DNA of 64,000 nucleotides from Cladorhizidae sp. MBARI D1340-BT2 (lineage: Eukaryota; Porifera; Demospongiae; Poecilosclerida; Cladorhizidae): positions 6,072,358 to 6,136,357 of the forward strand of contig JAQNBH010000004.1 of assembly GCA_028752905.1 (NCBI GenBank), read 5' to 3'. Numbering within the stretch: position 1 is the first letter of the stretch; each line of letters starts with the position of its first letter. A program made the position numbers and the translations under genes. Positions 33,713-45,062 of the stretch are shown here, piece after piece. The notes under the pieces are model-generated. The model was not told where the DNA came from. It was given only the letters and a program-made list of their open reading frames with translations, and ran no database searches.

Positions 33713-34463
33713 GATTTCACAGTGCTGTAGAACTCCCCTTCCAAAAGATAATTAGAATAATTAATCCAGGTTGGAGACAGGTGCAGTTCAAATATTAACA
33801 TTAAGTGGTCATTATCTAATTAGTGAAACATGAGAAGCCACAACAACCAAATCATGAAATGGTCATGTGATCTCCCCAACAACACACCACAAATTAAAAT
33901 AAAATTTAATTAATTACATACACACACACATAGGTACATACAGTCACAAAAATGCAAATCCCAGAAAGGCATTTTTTTTTGATTTTGTTGTTGATCTATC
34001 TCCTGCTGCTCAGAGGGAGCAGTCTAGCGAGAAGCAGTTGCAGACACAGCCTGTGACTGGACACTCGTTATGGTGGCTGGGGGGGGGGGGGGGGGGGGGG
34101 GAAGGAGAGGAAGAGGCCAGAGGAGGAGGTGGAAATGATGGAGATGGGATAGAAGGAGAAAGATGGAGAGGAAGAGGACAGAGGAGAAATGCATCTGATG
34201 ATAAATCAGAAAAATATTGACATTTACTGCACCAAATCTAACAACTCGTTGAATCAAACCTCACCGTTATAGACGTAGGCTCTAGGGGGCACTCCTAACA
34301 CTGCAGGCTTCAAAACATACAGAAAAAGCTTAACCCCCCCCCCTCATTTGGAGGAAGTCACTGGTATAGAAGAAGCTAAAAGCATCACCCAGGAGGTTGA
34401 CCTTTCTTCCAGGAAGTTGACCTTTCAAGTTGACCTTTGAAAGTAGGTTGTGAAGGGGAATAG
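33713..34463. other. Stretch without a recognised gene
   Basis: Includes a 23-base poly-G run at 34079-34101 followed by a purine-rich block to about 34200, and a small repeat of GTTGACCTTTC near 34400-34435. Confidence 0.55.
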
Positions 34464-34468
34464 GCTTC

Positions 34469-34839
34469 TGTTGTGTTTTGGTCCCTGTGTAACCTTATCT
34501 TACCTATCTCCTTCAGCCTAAGCTTGAAGTTAGGTTGGCATTTAATCATTAAAGATAATATAATTAGCAGTGACTACCATACAACATAACTAAGTGGACC
34601 AGTGAAATCAACTTTCTAACCTGCCAGACCTCCTTAAATAGGTTCTCCCAGCAGAGGTTTTACAACGACAAAATTAGGGCAGGATCATGCAACAAACGGC
34701 CTGAGATTATAGTAAAGCTCTATCCAATGAAACAACTACAAGTAAGATGCAACTACTGTCAATTAACACATGGGCATGATTATCCGGTCAGTCAATCAGT
34801 GTTGATAGGTGATAGTTCATTAGGCTGGCTGGCCCAACA
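34469..34839 (-). repeat. 3' LTR of the gypsy element
   Basis: 371 bp. On the minus strand it starts TGTTGGGCC and ends AACACAACA, the usual TG...CA limits. Confidence 0.9.
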
Positions 34840-34921
34840 CTCCCCCCCCCCCCTGTCAGAGTTTGAAATCGAGTTTGAAATCGTAGGGTGAAGATCTGTG
34901 GTATCATCAGGTGTTGATATG

Positions 34922-35545
34922 TTAGGGTTCTGGCAGCCCAGGCCTGTCTGGATAAGCCATCTGATTGTCGTTCATGGATCGAGGGCGATAAGTGATGGTG
35001 ACGTCATGATCCTGTAGTAACCATCTGGTCAACCGATGGTTATCACCTTTCATCTTGCTCAAGTATCGTAGTGCTCTATGATCCGTCTGGATTAGGAATA
35101 CTCGTCCTAGGACATACGCTTTGAAGTGTTTCAAAGCCGAAACAATTGCTAGGTATTCTTTCTCAACTGTGGAGTAACGTGTCTCACTATCAAGAAGCTT
35201 CTTCGAGAAATAGCTATGGGCTTGTCAGACCTGTTCATCTTGCAGGCTCAGCACAGCGCCAATTCCTGTGCCTGAGGCATCTGTTTGCAGTACCCAGTCT
35301 TTGCTGCAATCTGGTGTGAACAGTACTGGTGCACTTGTTAAACTGTCTCTAAACTGCTCGAAGGCCTGCTGGCAGTCGATAGTCCATTTCACCTTGGCTG
35401 GAGCCGTGTTCTTTGTGAGGTCTGTGAGTACTGCTGCTGTAAAGCTGAAAGCCGGTATGAATCTGCGATAGTAGACGGCTAGGCCCAGGAAAGCTCTGAC
35501 ATGTTTCTTGGTGACTGACTGTTGAAAGGTTCGTACTGCTTCCAC
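34922..35545 (-). pseudogene. Gypsy RT end and RNase H region
   Basis: Frames at 35545-35225 and 35134-34922 carry the RT thumb/RNase H hallmarks (FLGLAVYYRRFIP, LQTDASGTGIGAVL) and the end of RNase H (QTDHRALRYL). It ends only about 80 bp before the LTR, so there is no room for an integrase after it. Broken between the two frames. Confidence 0.88.
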
Positions 35546-35627
35546 TTATGCCATCTGTAGAGCGATTTGTCCCTTGACAACGGTGTGTCCAAGATAAGAA
35601 AAAGTGGTCATGCTAATCGAGTATTTA

Positions 35628-36105
35628 TCACACTTCAAGGTCAGGCCGTGATGTTATAATTGAATTATGACTTGGAAAAGATGCTGCAAATGTTCTTCCC
35701 CAAGTGTCACTGAAAGTGACAATGTCGTCAAGGTATGCTCTATAAAATTCAGGCATGTCTGAGAGTATGTCATCCATTAGCCAGGAGAGCACACCCTTGA
35801 GTCCAAAAGGCATGCGTAGAAATCGATACTTCCCTTTCCTAGACATAAAGCTGTCTTGTCTGTTGTTGGGAGCTACTGGGACTTGATAAACCCTTCGACA
35901 TGTCGAGGGTGGAGATGAAGTTAGCCTTTCCAAGTGATTCTAGTAGCTCTTCTATCCGGGGCATCGGATAAGGGTCAGGTTGGGTAACCTTATTGACTTG
36001 ACGGTAGTCAATGCATACTCTAACAGTCCCGTCCTTTTTTGTCACCGGGACAATAGCTGATGTCCAAGGGCCATAGCATCGTTCTATTATGCCTCCGTCT
36101 AGCAT
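35628..36105 (-). pseudogene. Gypsy reverse transcriptase region
   Basis: Two overlapping frames show the RT motifs VTKKDGTVRVCIDYRQVN, then a palm with F-G-L and the catalytic Y-L-D-D. A frameshift lies near 35900. The start follows directly after the integrase C-terminal part. Confidence 0.9.
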
Positions 36106-36129
36106 AGTCTGTATCTCCTGGTCGACCTT

Positions 36130-37393
36130 TCCTTGCCAGCCTTGGGAATAGTCGGCGGGTTAGTGCGCGTCGGCAATGAAATACCCGTGTCAATATGCAG
36201 CTGTGTTGCTTGTGACGTGGAGAATACTGCTGCTGCTGCTGGTGGATGCCACAGCTTCATCATGTTGATGTGTATGGTGCGGGTCTTCTTCCTCATATCC
36301 GGCATCCTGACGGTGTACGTCACAGGAGAGAGTTTGTTCTCAGCTAAGTAAGGACCAGTCCATTGAGCAGTCAATTTGATGGATTTCACTGGCATAAGTA
36401 CATGGACTTGATCGCCCACGTCAAAGTGTCGTTGCTTAGTATGTTGATCATATCTAGTTATGGTTTCTGCTTGCACCTCTGTCTGGGTCTGAATGGGAAT
36501 GTCCGACATCTGGTCAAGCCTGGGCCGCAATTCTAGCATCCATTCAAGGGTTGTGGTTTGTGGAGCATCATTGTCGGTCCAGCTACTCTTCAATATATCT
36601 AGGGGGGCCCCCTCACATGTCACCCAAACATGAGGTCAAACGGCGAAAAGCCAGTGCTTCGGTTCGGGGCTTCGCTATAGGCAAATAGTAGGTAGGGAAG
36701 GAGGGTGTCCCAACCTCTTTGGTCTTGCTCATACTTCTTTAGCATAGCCTTGAGAGTGCAATGGGACCGTTCAACGGCTCATTTGTCTGGGGGTGATAAG
36801 GTGAGGTTCTTATTGGCTCAACTCCCAAGAGCTTGTATAGGTCTTGCTTAATTTGGAAATGAAATTCACCCCCTGGTCGGAGAGGATTTCTGCTGGAATT
36901 CCCAATCGAGAGAATACGCCCACCAGGGCAGTAGCCACTGTTTGTGAGTCTGTGTTCTTCAGTGGTACCACTTCTAGGTACCGGCTGCCGCAACCCATCA
37001 ATGTCAGGATGTATTTGTTGTCTGCTTTAGTTCTTGTCAACGACCCAACCATATCAATAGCTACCCTGGCGAAGGGCTCTGCCATGATGGGAAGGGGGAT
37101 CAGTGGTGGCTTGCTGCTGGGTCTTCTCGCAGCCTTCTGCCATTGTGGGCATGATTTGCACGCCTCCCTGACATCTCTAGCAAATGTGGGCCAGTAGAAG
37201 TATTGGAGTAAGCGGTACTTAGTGCGTTCGAAACCCAGGTGCCCTGCCATTGGCACAGTGTGAGCCACTCGGATGGCTGTGTGTACCGTCTTGCTTGTTG
37301 TAGAAGTAACTGCAGAGCATTGTTCTGCAACTGGTCAGTACAGTGTCTGTACAAGACTCCATCTTGGTAGACATAGCTGGTCTCTCCCCTCAC
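36130..37393 (-). pseudogene. Gypsy integrase region
   Basis: The N-terminal zinc-binding part (GHLGFERTKYRLLQYFYWP, C-K-S-C) is at about 37260-37140, the core aspartates (AIDMVG, LSDQGVNF) at about 37050 and 36880, and the GPY/F-type C-terminal module (QWTGPYL...) at about 36370. Frameshifts occur near 37200 and near 36780, in the region of the third catalytic residue. It lies 5' of the RT. A 62-bp tandem duplication at about 37325-37458 sits at the start. Confidence 0.88.
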
Positions 37394-37989
37394 TGCTGGT
37401 CAGTACAGTGTCTGTACAAGACTCCATCTTGGTAGACATAGCTGGTCTCTCCCCTCCCTACTTCTTGTCTGGCTGAGTGCAGAGTCAGGTCTCGCTGCTG
37501 TTCTTGAGTTTGTTTATATCCGTGTATGCATGCGACGGGTCAAAAGCATCCCTGTTTGATGAGTCTGCATCCTCATCCATGGCTGTGTTCTGTTTAAGGT
37601 CATCACCTGTGTCTGCCTGCTGAGGTCTGTGAGCTTCTTGCCTCTTCTGAGATGGAGACATCTTGTGCTTGGTTGGAACTATCATATCAGAGTCAAGTCC
37701 AACAAGCTGGTGCCAGGGAATGACAATTGATCTGACTGAGCAGGTGCTTGGTCGCCATCAGCTATCAGCTGTTTGCTTGACTGTTTCCTTCTTTGTCTGC
37801 ACCGAGCAGAGAGGAACTTTCATCTTGCTCCTTTCATCTACCCAAGGGCTTGAGTAGCTGATTTATGAAGGGAATGTCTTGCCCCAGCAATGCATCCATA
37901 TCCATGTCATCAGTCACAGCAACTACAATGTCAGCTTGAGTTCCATCATGTCTATGCTGACTTCTGCCAAGTCGAATTCTACTGGTAGG

Positions 37990-38411
37990 CCCTCAACCCA
38001 TACCAGGGAGATCTTTTCTCCTGTCAATACTTCCTTGGAGATAGCGGAGCAGGAGACGAGCGAGTGTGATGCAGCTGTGTCGAGCTTGAACTGGGCGTTG
38101 CCTCCATTGAGTTAGCCTGGGATGAGGTAGTCATCACTATGCTTGCACACTGGCTCACAAGCAAAAACAATTTTCTTGGAATGAGCTGCTGTGTGTGCCC
38201 AGTCTTTGCATCCAAAACAAAAGGGTCCCTTAGCCTCGTCAAAGTATTTTGCCAGATGATGCTTGCCTCCACTGTCGGAAAGGCATTTTCTGGTTGGTTG
38301 AGTGGGAGTGTCTGTGCCTTCGCCAGTGTCTCTGCCGCTGGGTTTGTCAACTTCTGAGGGCGTGGTTGGTCTCTTGTCTTCCGTGTTGATGGCTGTTGGT
38401 AAGGCGTCCAC
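37990..38411 (-). pseudogene. Gypsy zinc knuckle-like motif and protease
   Basis: CFGCKDWAHTAAH (about 38220) resembles a CX2CX4H-type knuckle. About 170 bp further on, in another frame, FKLDTAAS (about 38080) is the retropepsin active site with Ala in place of the usual Gly. Confidence 0.7.
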
Positions 38412-38737
38412 CTCTTCTGCTTCCTGAGGATGCTATAGTCGAGGTTGCGGTCTCGGAGGTACTGATCTGTTAGTCTGCCAACTTGTTTTAGAGTCTGAGG
38501 TTTCTGTGTCCGCACCTCAGCTCTACATTGCTGGGTAACATCCGGAGGGCGTGTTCTGTGGCGAACTTCTCACCGGCTTCCATGGGCGTGGGACAGTCTG
38601 TCACGCAGTGTTAAATCCCATAAGCGTGCCGTCCGCTTGGTAGCTGTCTCATTAGGTTTGATGGTAGCCTCCCACCAACGCTTTTGCTGGGTCTCTGTTG
38701 TTATTCCCATTCTTTCAAGTAGGGACACCTGATAGTA

Positions 38738-39277
38738 TCAGTCTTTGGCTTCCACAGCTGTGAGAGCTAAGAAAGCTTCCAGGGCATGGTGTTCGAGTAG
38801 GGCCCGGAGTTGTGCTGGCCGTTGATCCTTCAGGACATTATAAGTGGTCATGTGCTGCTCAAATCTGGTGAGGTAGGAGTCGATTCTGTCTCCTCTTCGG
38901 ATGGCTTTGAGTTTAGGAGGTGAGAGTTGTGGCTGGTTACGCTGTTCGGTGATCCTGGTGAAAAACTCCGTCATACGACTCATCTCTGCTTGATGCTGCG
39001 CAGTAGCAGCTCCAACTGTTCCCGTGTCTCTGCTCTCTGTCTGCTTCTGTTTGTTGTTGTGAGACAAGCATGTGCAGCATCTCACTAGTGGGGGTGTGGT
39101 GGGCGTAGGCTTCGGTAGGAACTTTAACTTCAGGGTCAGATGTCTGTAGCTCGTCCCTCTGTCCATGGCTTCCAGTCTGCGTGGACATGATGGGCTTCTG
39201 GTTGATCTCGAATCGTTTACATCTAAATAATAACTTTTCACACAGTCACTCTTCACACTATCACCGGTCACTAACAC
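38738..39277 (-). pseudogene. Gypsy gag region
   Basis: A 179-codon frame with a gag-like helical end (RRGDRIDSYLTRFEQHM, LRALLEHHALEAF), typical of Ty3/gypsy capsid-type sequences. Start uncertain; separated from the next frame by a frameshift. Confidence 0.65.
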
Positions 39278-39481
39278 GGAGATGGCTTAAGTCTAATAGT
39301 GTAGGCGTGTGTATAGTTATCTCTGATGAGGAGTTGCCGCTGGTCAGCCAGTTCAAACAACAAAATGGCACTAGCCTGAGGCTATGAATAGCTAGTGAGC
39401 CCTTACCACACCAGTCTAATAGCTGCTGGTCTGAGGAGTCTAATCAATGGCTGAGTTTGATCGTAGTAGGTTGCCACCATA

Positions 39482-40307
39482 TGTTGTGTTTTGGTCCGTG
39501 AGTAACCTTATCTTACCTATCTAATTCAGCCTAAGCTTGAAGTTAGGTTGGCATTTAATCATTAAAGATAATTTAATTAGCAGTGACTACCACAACAAAA
39601 CTAAAGGCTGATTCACAGTTTGACGCTCAGCCATCGTTATGTATCGTATCATCCTATCGTAACGTATCGTCGTATTGTGAACCAACAACGTCATGACAAT
39701 ACGATACGATAGGACGTTATGATATGTAACGATGGAATAGAATCTGGTTCTATTCTAGCGTCGAGCGTCCGACCAATCAGAATGCTGGCAAGTGGGAGGG
39801 TCACGTGAAGGACTTTGTACCAGAAGAACTATCACAGCGAGAGCTACTAGATGAACTAGAAGAACCAAAGCTAGAACTACTAGATGAACTAGAAGAGGAA
39901 GAACTGCCGTTCATAGCGTCCTCGCGATCGGTCAACAACTACTATCACGTGAGCACCTTGTCAAAACCAGTAAAACTCGCCATCGAACACTATATTGTGA
40001 ACCAGAAACAATACGATACGATAGACCAATATACGATACGTTACGAGACGATGGGCGAGCGTCATATTGTGAACCCGGATTTAGTCTGACTAGTGAGATC
40101 AACTTCTTAACCTCCTGCCAGACTTCCTTTAAATAGGTTTGCCCAGCAGAGGTTTTATAACGACAAAATAAGGGCAGGATCATGCAACAAACAACCAATG
40201 AGATTATAGTAAAGTTCTATCCAATGAAACAACTACAAGTAAGATGGGTTATCTGTTCAGTCAATCAGTGTTGATAGGTGCTAGTCATTAGGCTGGCCGG
40301 CCCAACG
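39482..40307 (-). repeat. 5' LTR of the gypsy element, interrupted by a MITE
   Basis: The parts 39482-39604 and 40084-40307 align with the left LTR. Its last base on plus is G instead of A. Confidence 0.88.
39605..40083. mobile_element. MITE nested in the 5' LTR
   Basis: The ends GGCTGATTCAC...TTTGACGCTCAGCCATCGT and ACGATGGGCGAGCGTCATAT...GTGAACCCGGAT form an inverted repeat absent from the other LTR. The inner ends are rich in ATACGATACG. An acidic plus-strand frame (39805-40089, ELLDELEEEELPFI) may be a remnant of an autonomous parent's transposase N-terminus. Same family as 24754-24986. Confidence 0.82.
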
Positions 40308-40312
40308 GCTTC

Positions 40313-40569
40313 TGTTCGATATGTATGAATGTTCATGTGCACGTCTTCACCTTCACAGCGTATTTCCTAGGAAGAGAGACACACTTCGGAGATATTGAAC
40401 AACATAAAGGTCTGTGCTAATACGTTTGTCTGCAGTTGGGCGTGGCACGTGATGTTTTGTGGTTAGCATAACACCCTGAAACTTCTCCGTCAACTCTTGT
40501 CACCTGCAACACCCCATAGCCGTATATAAAGACGTGTTATGTTTACTAAGGGAGTGTGGCATGATCTTT
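40313..40569. other. Unique stretch between LTR element and minisatellite
   Basis: No gene recognised; a TATATAAAG motif at about 40523 is compatible with a TATA box but has no supported transcript. Confidence 0.4.
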
Positions 40570-40759
40570 TCATTCAGAAGACTTGCCACCATGCAGTTAT
40601 GGAGATGTGTAGGAGCTCTGTCATGCTAGAAGACTTGCCACCATGCAGTTATGGAGACGTGTAGGAGCTCGGTCATGCTAGAAGAGTTGCCACCATGCAG
40701 TTATGGAGATGTGTAGGAGCTCGATCATGCTAGAAGACTTGCCACCATGCAGTTATGGC

Positions 40760-43327
40760 ATAGGCTCCAACCGTCAAGGAACTTCCTTGACAGCCAAGAG
40801 CTATGTCAAGGGTCAAGGATTGCCTAAGTGGAGCTCTATTGTTTGTCAAAGAAGTGGTCAATGTGGCCTGATGATTAGATTAAAATCTGCACTAACAGCA
40901 TTTTTGAAGAGCACATGGCAAGCCTAGCTCAGCAGACAGCAACTAAATATGGCCTCCAGTTCTAGCTCTTCAAGTGACCAGATAGCTTCTGATGCATCCT
41001 TCTTCGTCTAAAAGGCACAAACGGATGAGTCACTTTGATCCTAAGTGGGTGAATGATCCTAAGTTGGTGCATGCATTTCCAGGAATAGGGAAAAGTTCCA
41101 AAGGTTTGTAGATCTAAGTACAGCAAAGTTGTTGAATTACAAGTATATGTAACCTCTGTATAGTTGATACCTACGCAAGATGCTCAATATGTTCCTCTGA
41201 TTTCGGCGTATATAATTGTGGACGACATGATGTAGTCACACATGTACAAGGAAAACGCCATATTGATATGGCTAAGGCCGCATCTTCGTCCAGGTCACTA
41301 GCATCTTACTTTAAGCCTCAAACAGCTCAGGCTACTATAGAAGCTGAGTCTCTTTGGTGCAAGTTTGTGGCTGAGCACAATCTTTCTTTTCAAATTAGCG
41401 ACCATGCCACGAAATTGTTTAATCGGATGTTCCCAGACTCAGAAGTTGCCAAAAAGTTTGCTTGTGGCCATACTAAAACTGCAGCAGTCATTAAGGAAGC
41501 TTTAGCTCCCCACTATCTTCAAAGTACCCTTCACAGCATGTCTATTTTTTTCTCTGTCGTGATGGACGAGTCAAATGATAAGACGGACAAATCCTGTCTA
41601 ATACTTGTTCGTGTGTTCGATTCTAGTGTAGGAGACGTTCGCACCAGATTTCTGGACATGCCAGTAGTTAATATAGGCACAGCAATAAACCTCTTTTCTG
41701 CTCTTAAGCGGTCACTTGGTAGTCATGGTTTGGACTTCAGCAAATGTTTGTCTTTCATGTCTGACAACACGAACGTGATGAAAGGGGCCCGTTCTGGTGT
41801 CCAGAAACTGATGAGGAAGGAGTGCCTTGATGTTTTAGATGTAGGCTGTATTTGTCATCTCGCTGATCTAACTGTAAAAGCTGGTATGCAAGCCCTTCCT
41901 GTAGATATTGATCAGCTTTTCGTTGAGGTGTTCTATTACTTCTTTCATAGCAGTAAGACAAAGCAAGATTTTGCGATCTTTGGACTTCCTTGTTTACTTC
42001 TGAGCCTCAGACGATTCTGAAGCACTGTACAACTCGTTGGTTGAGTCTGTTAAGGTGTGTTGGGCGATATCTTGCTCAGTATGACTGCTTATTGTTCTCT
42101 AGTAAAGAGGCAGAAAGTGCTAAAGTCAAAAGCATTATAGGGCGACTTAAAAAAAAACCTTACAAGACTGACCTATCCTCCTTTTCCTTTCTTATATTCT
42201 GCCATCTATGGACAGGTTTAATAAGACTTTTCAAAAGTCAACTCAAAATACCACCTGCCAGTTGTACTCGGAAATGAATCGGCTTGTCCGTCTTTATGCC
42301 AGTAACTTCTTGAAGCCTGAGGTTATTCTTGCTGCTTCAGCTAATCTTGGTCGCCTCAGCCTAGACAGTACAGGGCAACTACCTGACGAGAATCTAGGGC
42401 TAGGAGACAGTACTTGGGTGTACATCTCTGCACTCGAGGAAGAGCAGGATCTCAAACCAATTTTCAGTGCCATCCGTAGTTTCTATGTGGCGACACTTCA
42501 GAAAATGCTGAAGAAGTTCCCCTTTAGTGACACTATACTGAAGGACTTGGGCATCATCAATCCCGCTTCAAGTCAGCTCTTACTCCTTCAGCACCGTCGC
42601 TTCTCTTGCTAAGAGGTTTAAGCAATTAGGTTTAGCTGATTCGAGCTCAGTTGATGGATTGCGGGAAGAGTTCATGGATTTCACTTTTTCACCAGATGAT
42701 CTCCCTGATCTCTCTCTTGACAGCTTCTATTATAAGTCTGTCACAGGCGAGAAGAAACCTAGAGCAGGCAAGTACTGGAATGAAGTAAGCAAGATCAAGA
42801 CCCTAGATGGGGAGCAGAGATTTCCTAGCTTGTCTCGGCTGATGACTGGTCTATTGACAATTCCAGTGTCCAATGCTGACTCTGAACGTGGATTTTCGAT
42901 TCTTCGAAAGATCCACACTGATCAGCGTCCCAGTTTGAAGCCTTCCACTATTGCTTCTATTATGAGTGTGAAGTTTAACAGTGAGGAGTGCTGTTACGAC
43001 ACCAAACTTCCTTCTGAGCTACTTTCTAAATGCAAAAAGGCTACTCTTCAGTCATTAAATCAGTATCAATAGCTAGCTAGCAATCCTGACACCCCCACCC
43101 CCTGACCTGAATCTGAGTTGCTGACTTGATAGATTAATGTTGTTTTGTTTTGTTTAATTGCTTGTCTTGCTGAGTGTTGGAGCGTAAATAAAACTTTCAT
43201 TCAATACTGTATTGTAAACAATAATTTTGTGGTCAAGTATATATGGGCGTAGTTGGTGGGTGTGACTTTAATTAGTGGTGGGTGTGGTTTTGGTCAAGGA
43301 TGACATTTTCAGAAAGTTGGAGCCTAT
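40760..43327 (+). mobile_element. hAT DNA transposon, complete ends
   Basis: 2568 bp with perfect 12-bp terminal inverted repeats (ATAGGCTCCAAC). The 8-bp flanks GTTATGGC (40752-40759) and GTTATGGA (43328-43335) differ at one base, the right size for hAT. It contains a broken transposase. Confidence 0.9.
41180..43072 (+). pseudogene. hAT transposase, frameshifted
   Basis: A C2H2-type finger (C-S-I-C ... H-V-Q-G-K-R-H, about 41180-41262) precedes the frame starting MAKAASSSRS at 41268. The catalytic domain shows VVMDESNDKTD and SFMSDNTNVM with two Asp, then C-I-C-H. The C-terminal dimerisation region (FPSLSRLMTGLL, NADSERGFSILRK, with the third acidic residue) is at about 42820-42970. Frame changes near 42000, 42200 and 42600 break it. 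An upstream segment at about 40995-41105 (HFDPKW..., GIGKSSKG) may be a first exon. Confidence 0.88.
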
Positions 43328-43460
43328 GTTATGGAGATGTGTAGGAGCTCTGTCATGCTAGAAGACTTGCCACCATGTAGTTATGAGATGTGTAGGAGCT
43401 CGGTCGTGCTAGAAGACTTGCCACCATGCAGTTATGGAGATGTTTAGCAGCTCGAACCAA

Positions 43461-43920
43461 CAGTAAAGATGCATGTTGGTGCTTAATAGAGATACTTACT
43501 CAACCTTCTCTCACCGTCGAAATTTATGCTAGTTTTTAGAAAATGTTAAAATTAGTATGGGAAGAAAATCAAGAACATCGCCTAGCAACCGCATATCAGG
43601 TGATAGCTAATGAATTGGTAACAAAAATAATTAAGTAAAATAAAAAATAAAGTTGCTTAAATAGAAATGGACGTTAAAAGGAAGGGAGGGGGAAAAACCC
43701 ATTTTCCATTTTAGCCGGCCAACTGATGACAATTGAGAATTGGCCACATGGTGGCAGTGAGAGATAGCGCTAGTGAGTCACACAACAGATGTGATGGAAT
43801 TTAGAAATAAACCACACACGTGAATATCATTATATATAACCCGATGAAAACGTTGGCTTTGGGAACTAAAATGACTTGGGGAATGAAAGCCTCCTGCCTT
43901 GATGGTAGGGGAACTATTGG
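43461..43920. other. Stretch without a recognised gene
   Basis: AT-rich, no exon or element identified. Confidence 0.5.
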
Positions 43921-44390
43921 TCCACAATGGCTGACCATGGCCCAAGTCAACACCCACTGACCATGGCCCAGGTCAACACCCACTGACCATGGCCCAGGTC
44001 AACACCCACTGACCATGGCTCAGGTCAACACCCACTGACCATGGCCCAGGTCAACACCCACTGACCATGGCCCAGGTCAACACCCACTGACCATGGCCCA
44101 GGTCAACACCCACTGACCATGGCCCAGGTCAACACCCACTGACCATGGTGGCCCAGGTCAACACCCACTGACCATGGCCCAGGTCAACACCCACTGACCA
44201 TGGCCCAGGTCAACACCCACTGACCATGGCCCAGGTCAACACCCACTGACCATGGCCCAGGTCAACACCCACTGACCATGGCCCAGGTCAACACCCACTG
44301 ACCATGGCCCAGGTCAACACCCACTGACCATGGCCCAGGTCAACACCCACTGACCATGGCCCAGGTCAACACTCACTGACCATGGCCAAT
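43921..44390. repeat. 26-bp minisatellite (about 18 copies)
   Basis: The unit is CCACTGACCATGGCCCAGGT plus CAACAC. Each unit has inverted arms TGACC and GGTCA eight bases apart. One copy has a 3-bp insertion (CATGGTGGCCC). Confidence 0.95.
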
Positions 44391-44789
44391 GAGTTCTGGT
44401 TGCTTAGCAACAAACCACAGATACTGTTAATACAGGGGGGAAAACAATGGCTCTAAATGCTCTAAACCAGCATTGGAACCACTAGAAGATGGGCCTGGAG
44501 TAATAGCTTGTGCCCACAACTGCGTCCATATGCAGGAAGGGTCTACATGGAGGCCAGAAGCTGCACATCACATCCAGCCTAGCAGTACATGTGCTTACCA
44601 GCAACAGAGCCACTGGTACTGCTGGTCCAGGAGAACTGGCCTGACTGCACCCACTCCACCACTCAGAAGGGAACTAGATCATAGCTACATTTACATGTAT
44701 ATAACCACAAGCTTCCCTTAGAATTTTTTCCAGGAAAAACCATGCCTGAGTCTAGTATTGTATATTAGGCTTACTTCTATATTAGGCTT

Positions 44790-44890
44790 ACTACAGCTAG
44801 AATGCTTGATTGGCTTCTTTCCACAATAGCTTGACGCAGCAGAAGTCGTGCTGATCCTCGCTGCCATCAAATGCTCCAGTAGATTGAGTG
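44790..44890 (-). other. Possible terminal exon, product unknown
   Basis: On the minus strand CCTGTAG (ending about 44892) is followed by an open frame starting PTQSTGAFDGSEDQ and ending WKEANQAF-TAG. The acceptor context is fair. It does not look like the expected MIOS C-terminus. Could be chance. Confidence 0.2.
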
Positions 44891-45062
44891 GGCTACAGGC
44901 TGACTGACAATGCACTGATCACAAGTGATGCGATGTGACCATCACATTTGTGATAGTGTGAACACTTAAAGCACTGTGTTGCAATGCATCACTTGAATAG
45001 AATCTAGCTCGATCCAAGTGATGCAATGTGACATTAGCAACAGCGATGCTGTGCTATTACAA

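Larger units (their letters stand above)
34464..40312 (-). mobile_element. Ty3/gypsy LTR retrotransposon with integrase before reverse transcriptase (Gmr1-like), degenerate
   Basis: The LTRs at 34469-34839 and 39482-40307 match over their shared parts; the second is enlarged by a MITE. GCTTC at 34464-34468 and 40308-40312 is a 5-bp target-site duplication. The element runs right to left. A polypurine stretch (read on minus) abuts the left LTR, and TGGTGGCAACC, a possible primer-binding site, lies 2 nt inside the right LTR. Coding order on the minus strand is gag (39277-38738), zinc knuckle-like and protease (about 38411-38000), integrase (about 37393-36130), reverse transcriptase (36105-35628) and RNase H (35545-34922). 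The integrase-first order is that described for Gmr1-like gypsy elements. Several frameshifts make it inactive. Confidence 0.9.
40570..43460. repeat. 52-bp minisatellite split by a hAT transposon
   Basis: Units with GAAGACTTGCCACCATGCAG and TTATGGAGATGTGTAGGAGC lie at 40570-40759 and resume at 43328-43460. The transposon between them has a target-site duplication made of minisatellite sequence. Confidence 0.93.

Noticed and set aside
36099..36623. Separate host gene of 174 codons
   Set aside because: It is the integrase C-terminal region of the LTR element, with the GPY/F-type module.
40519..40535. TATA box and promoter
   Set aside because: A TATATAAAG motif is present but no gene start can be supported nearby; it precedes a minisatellite and a transposon.
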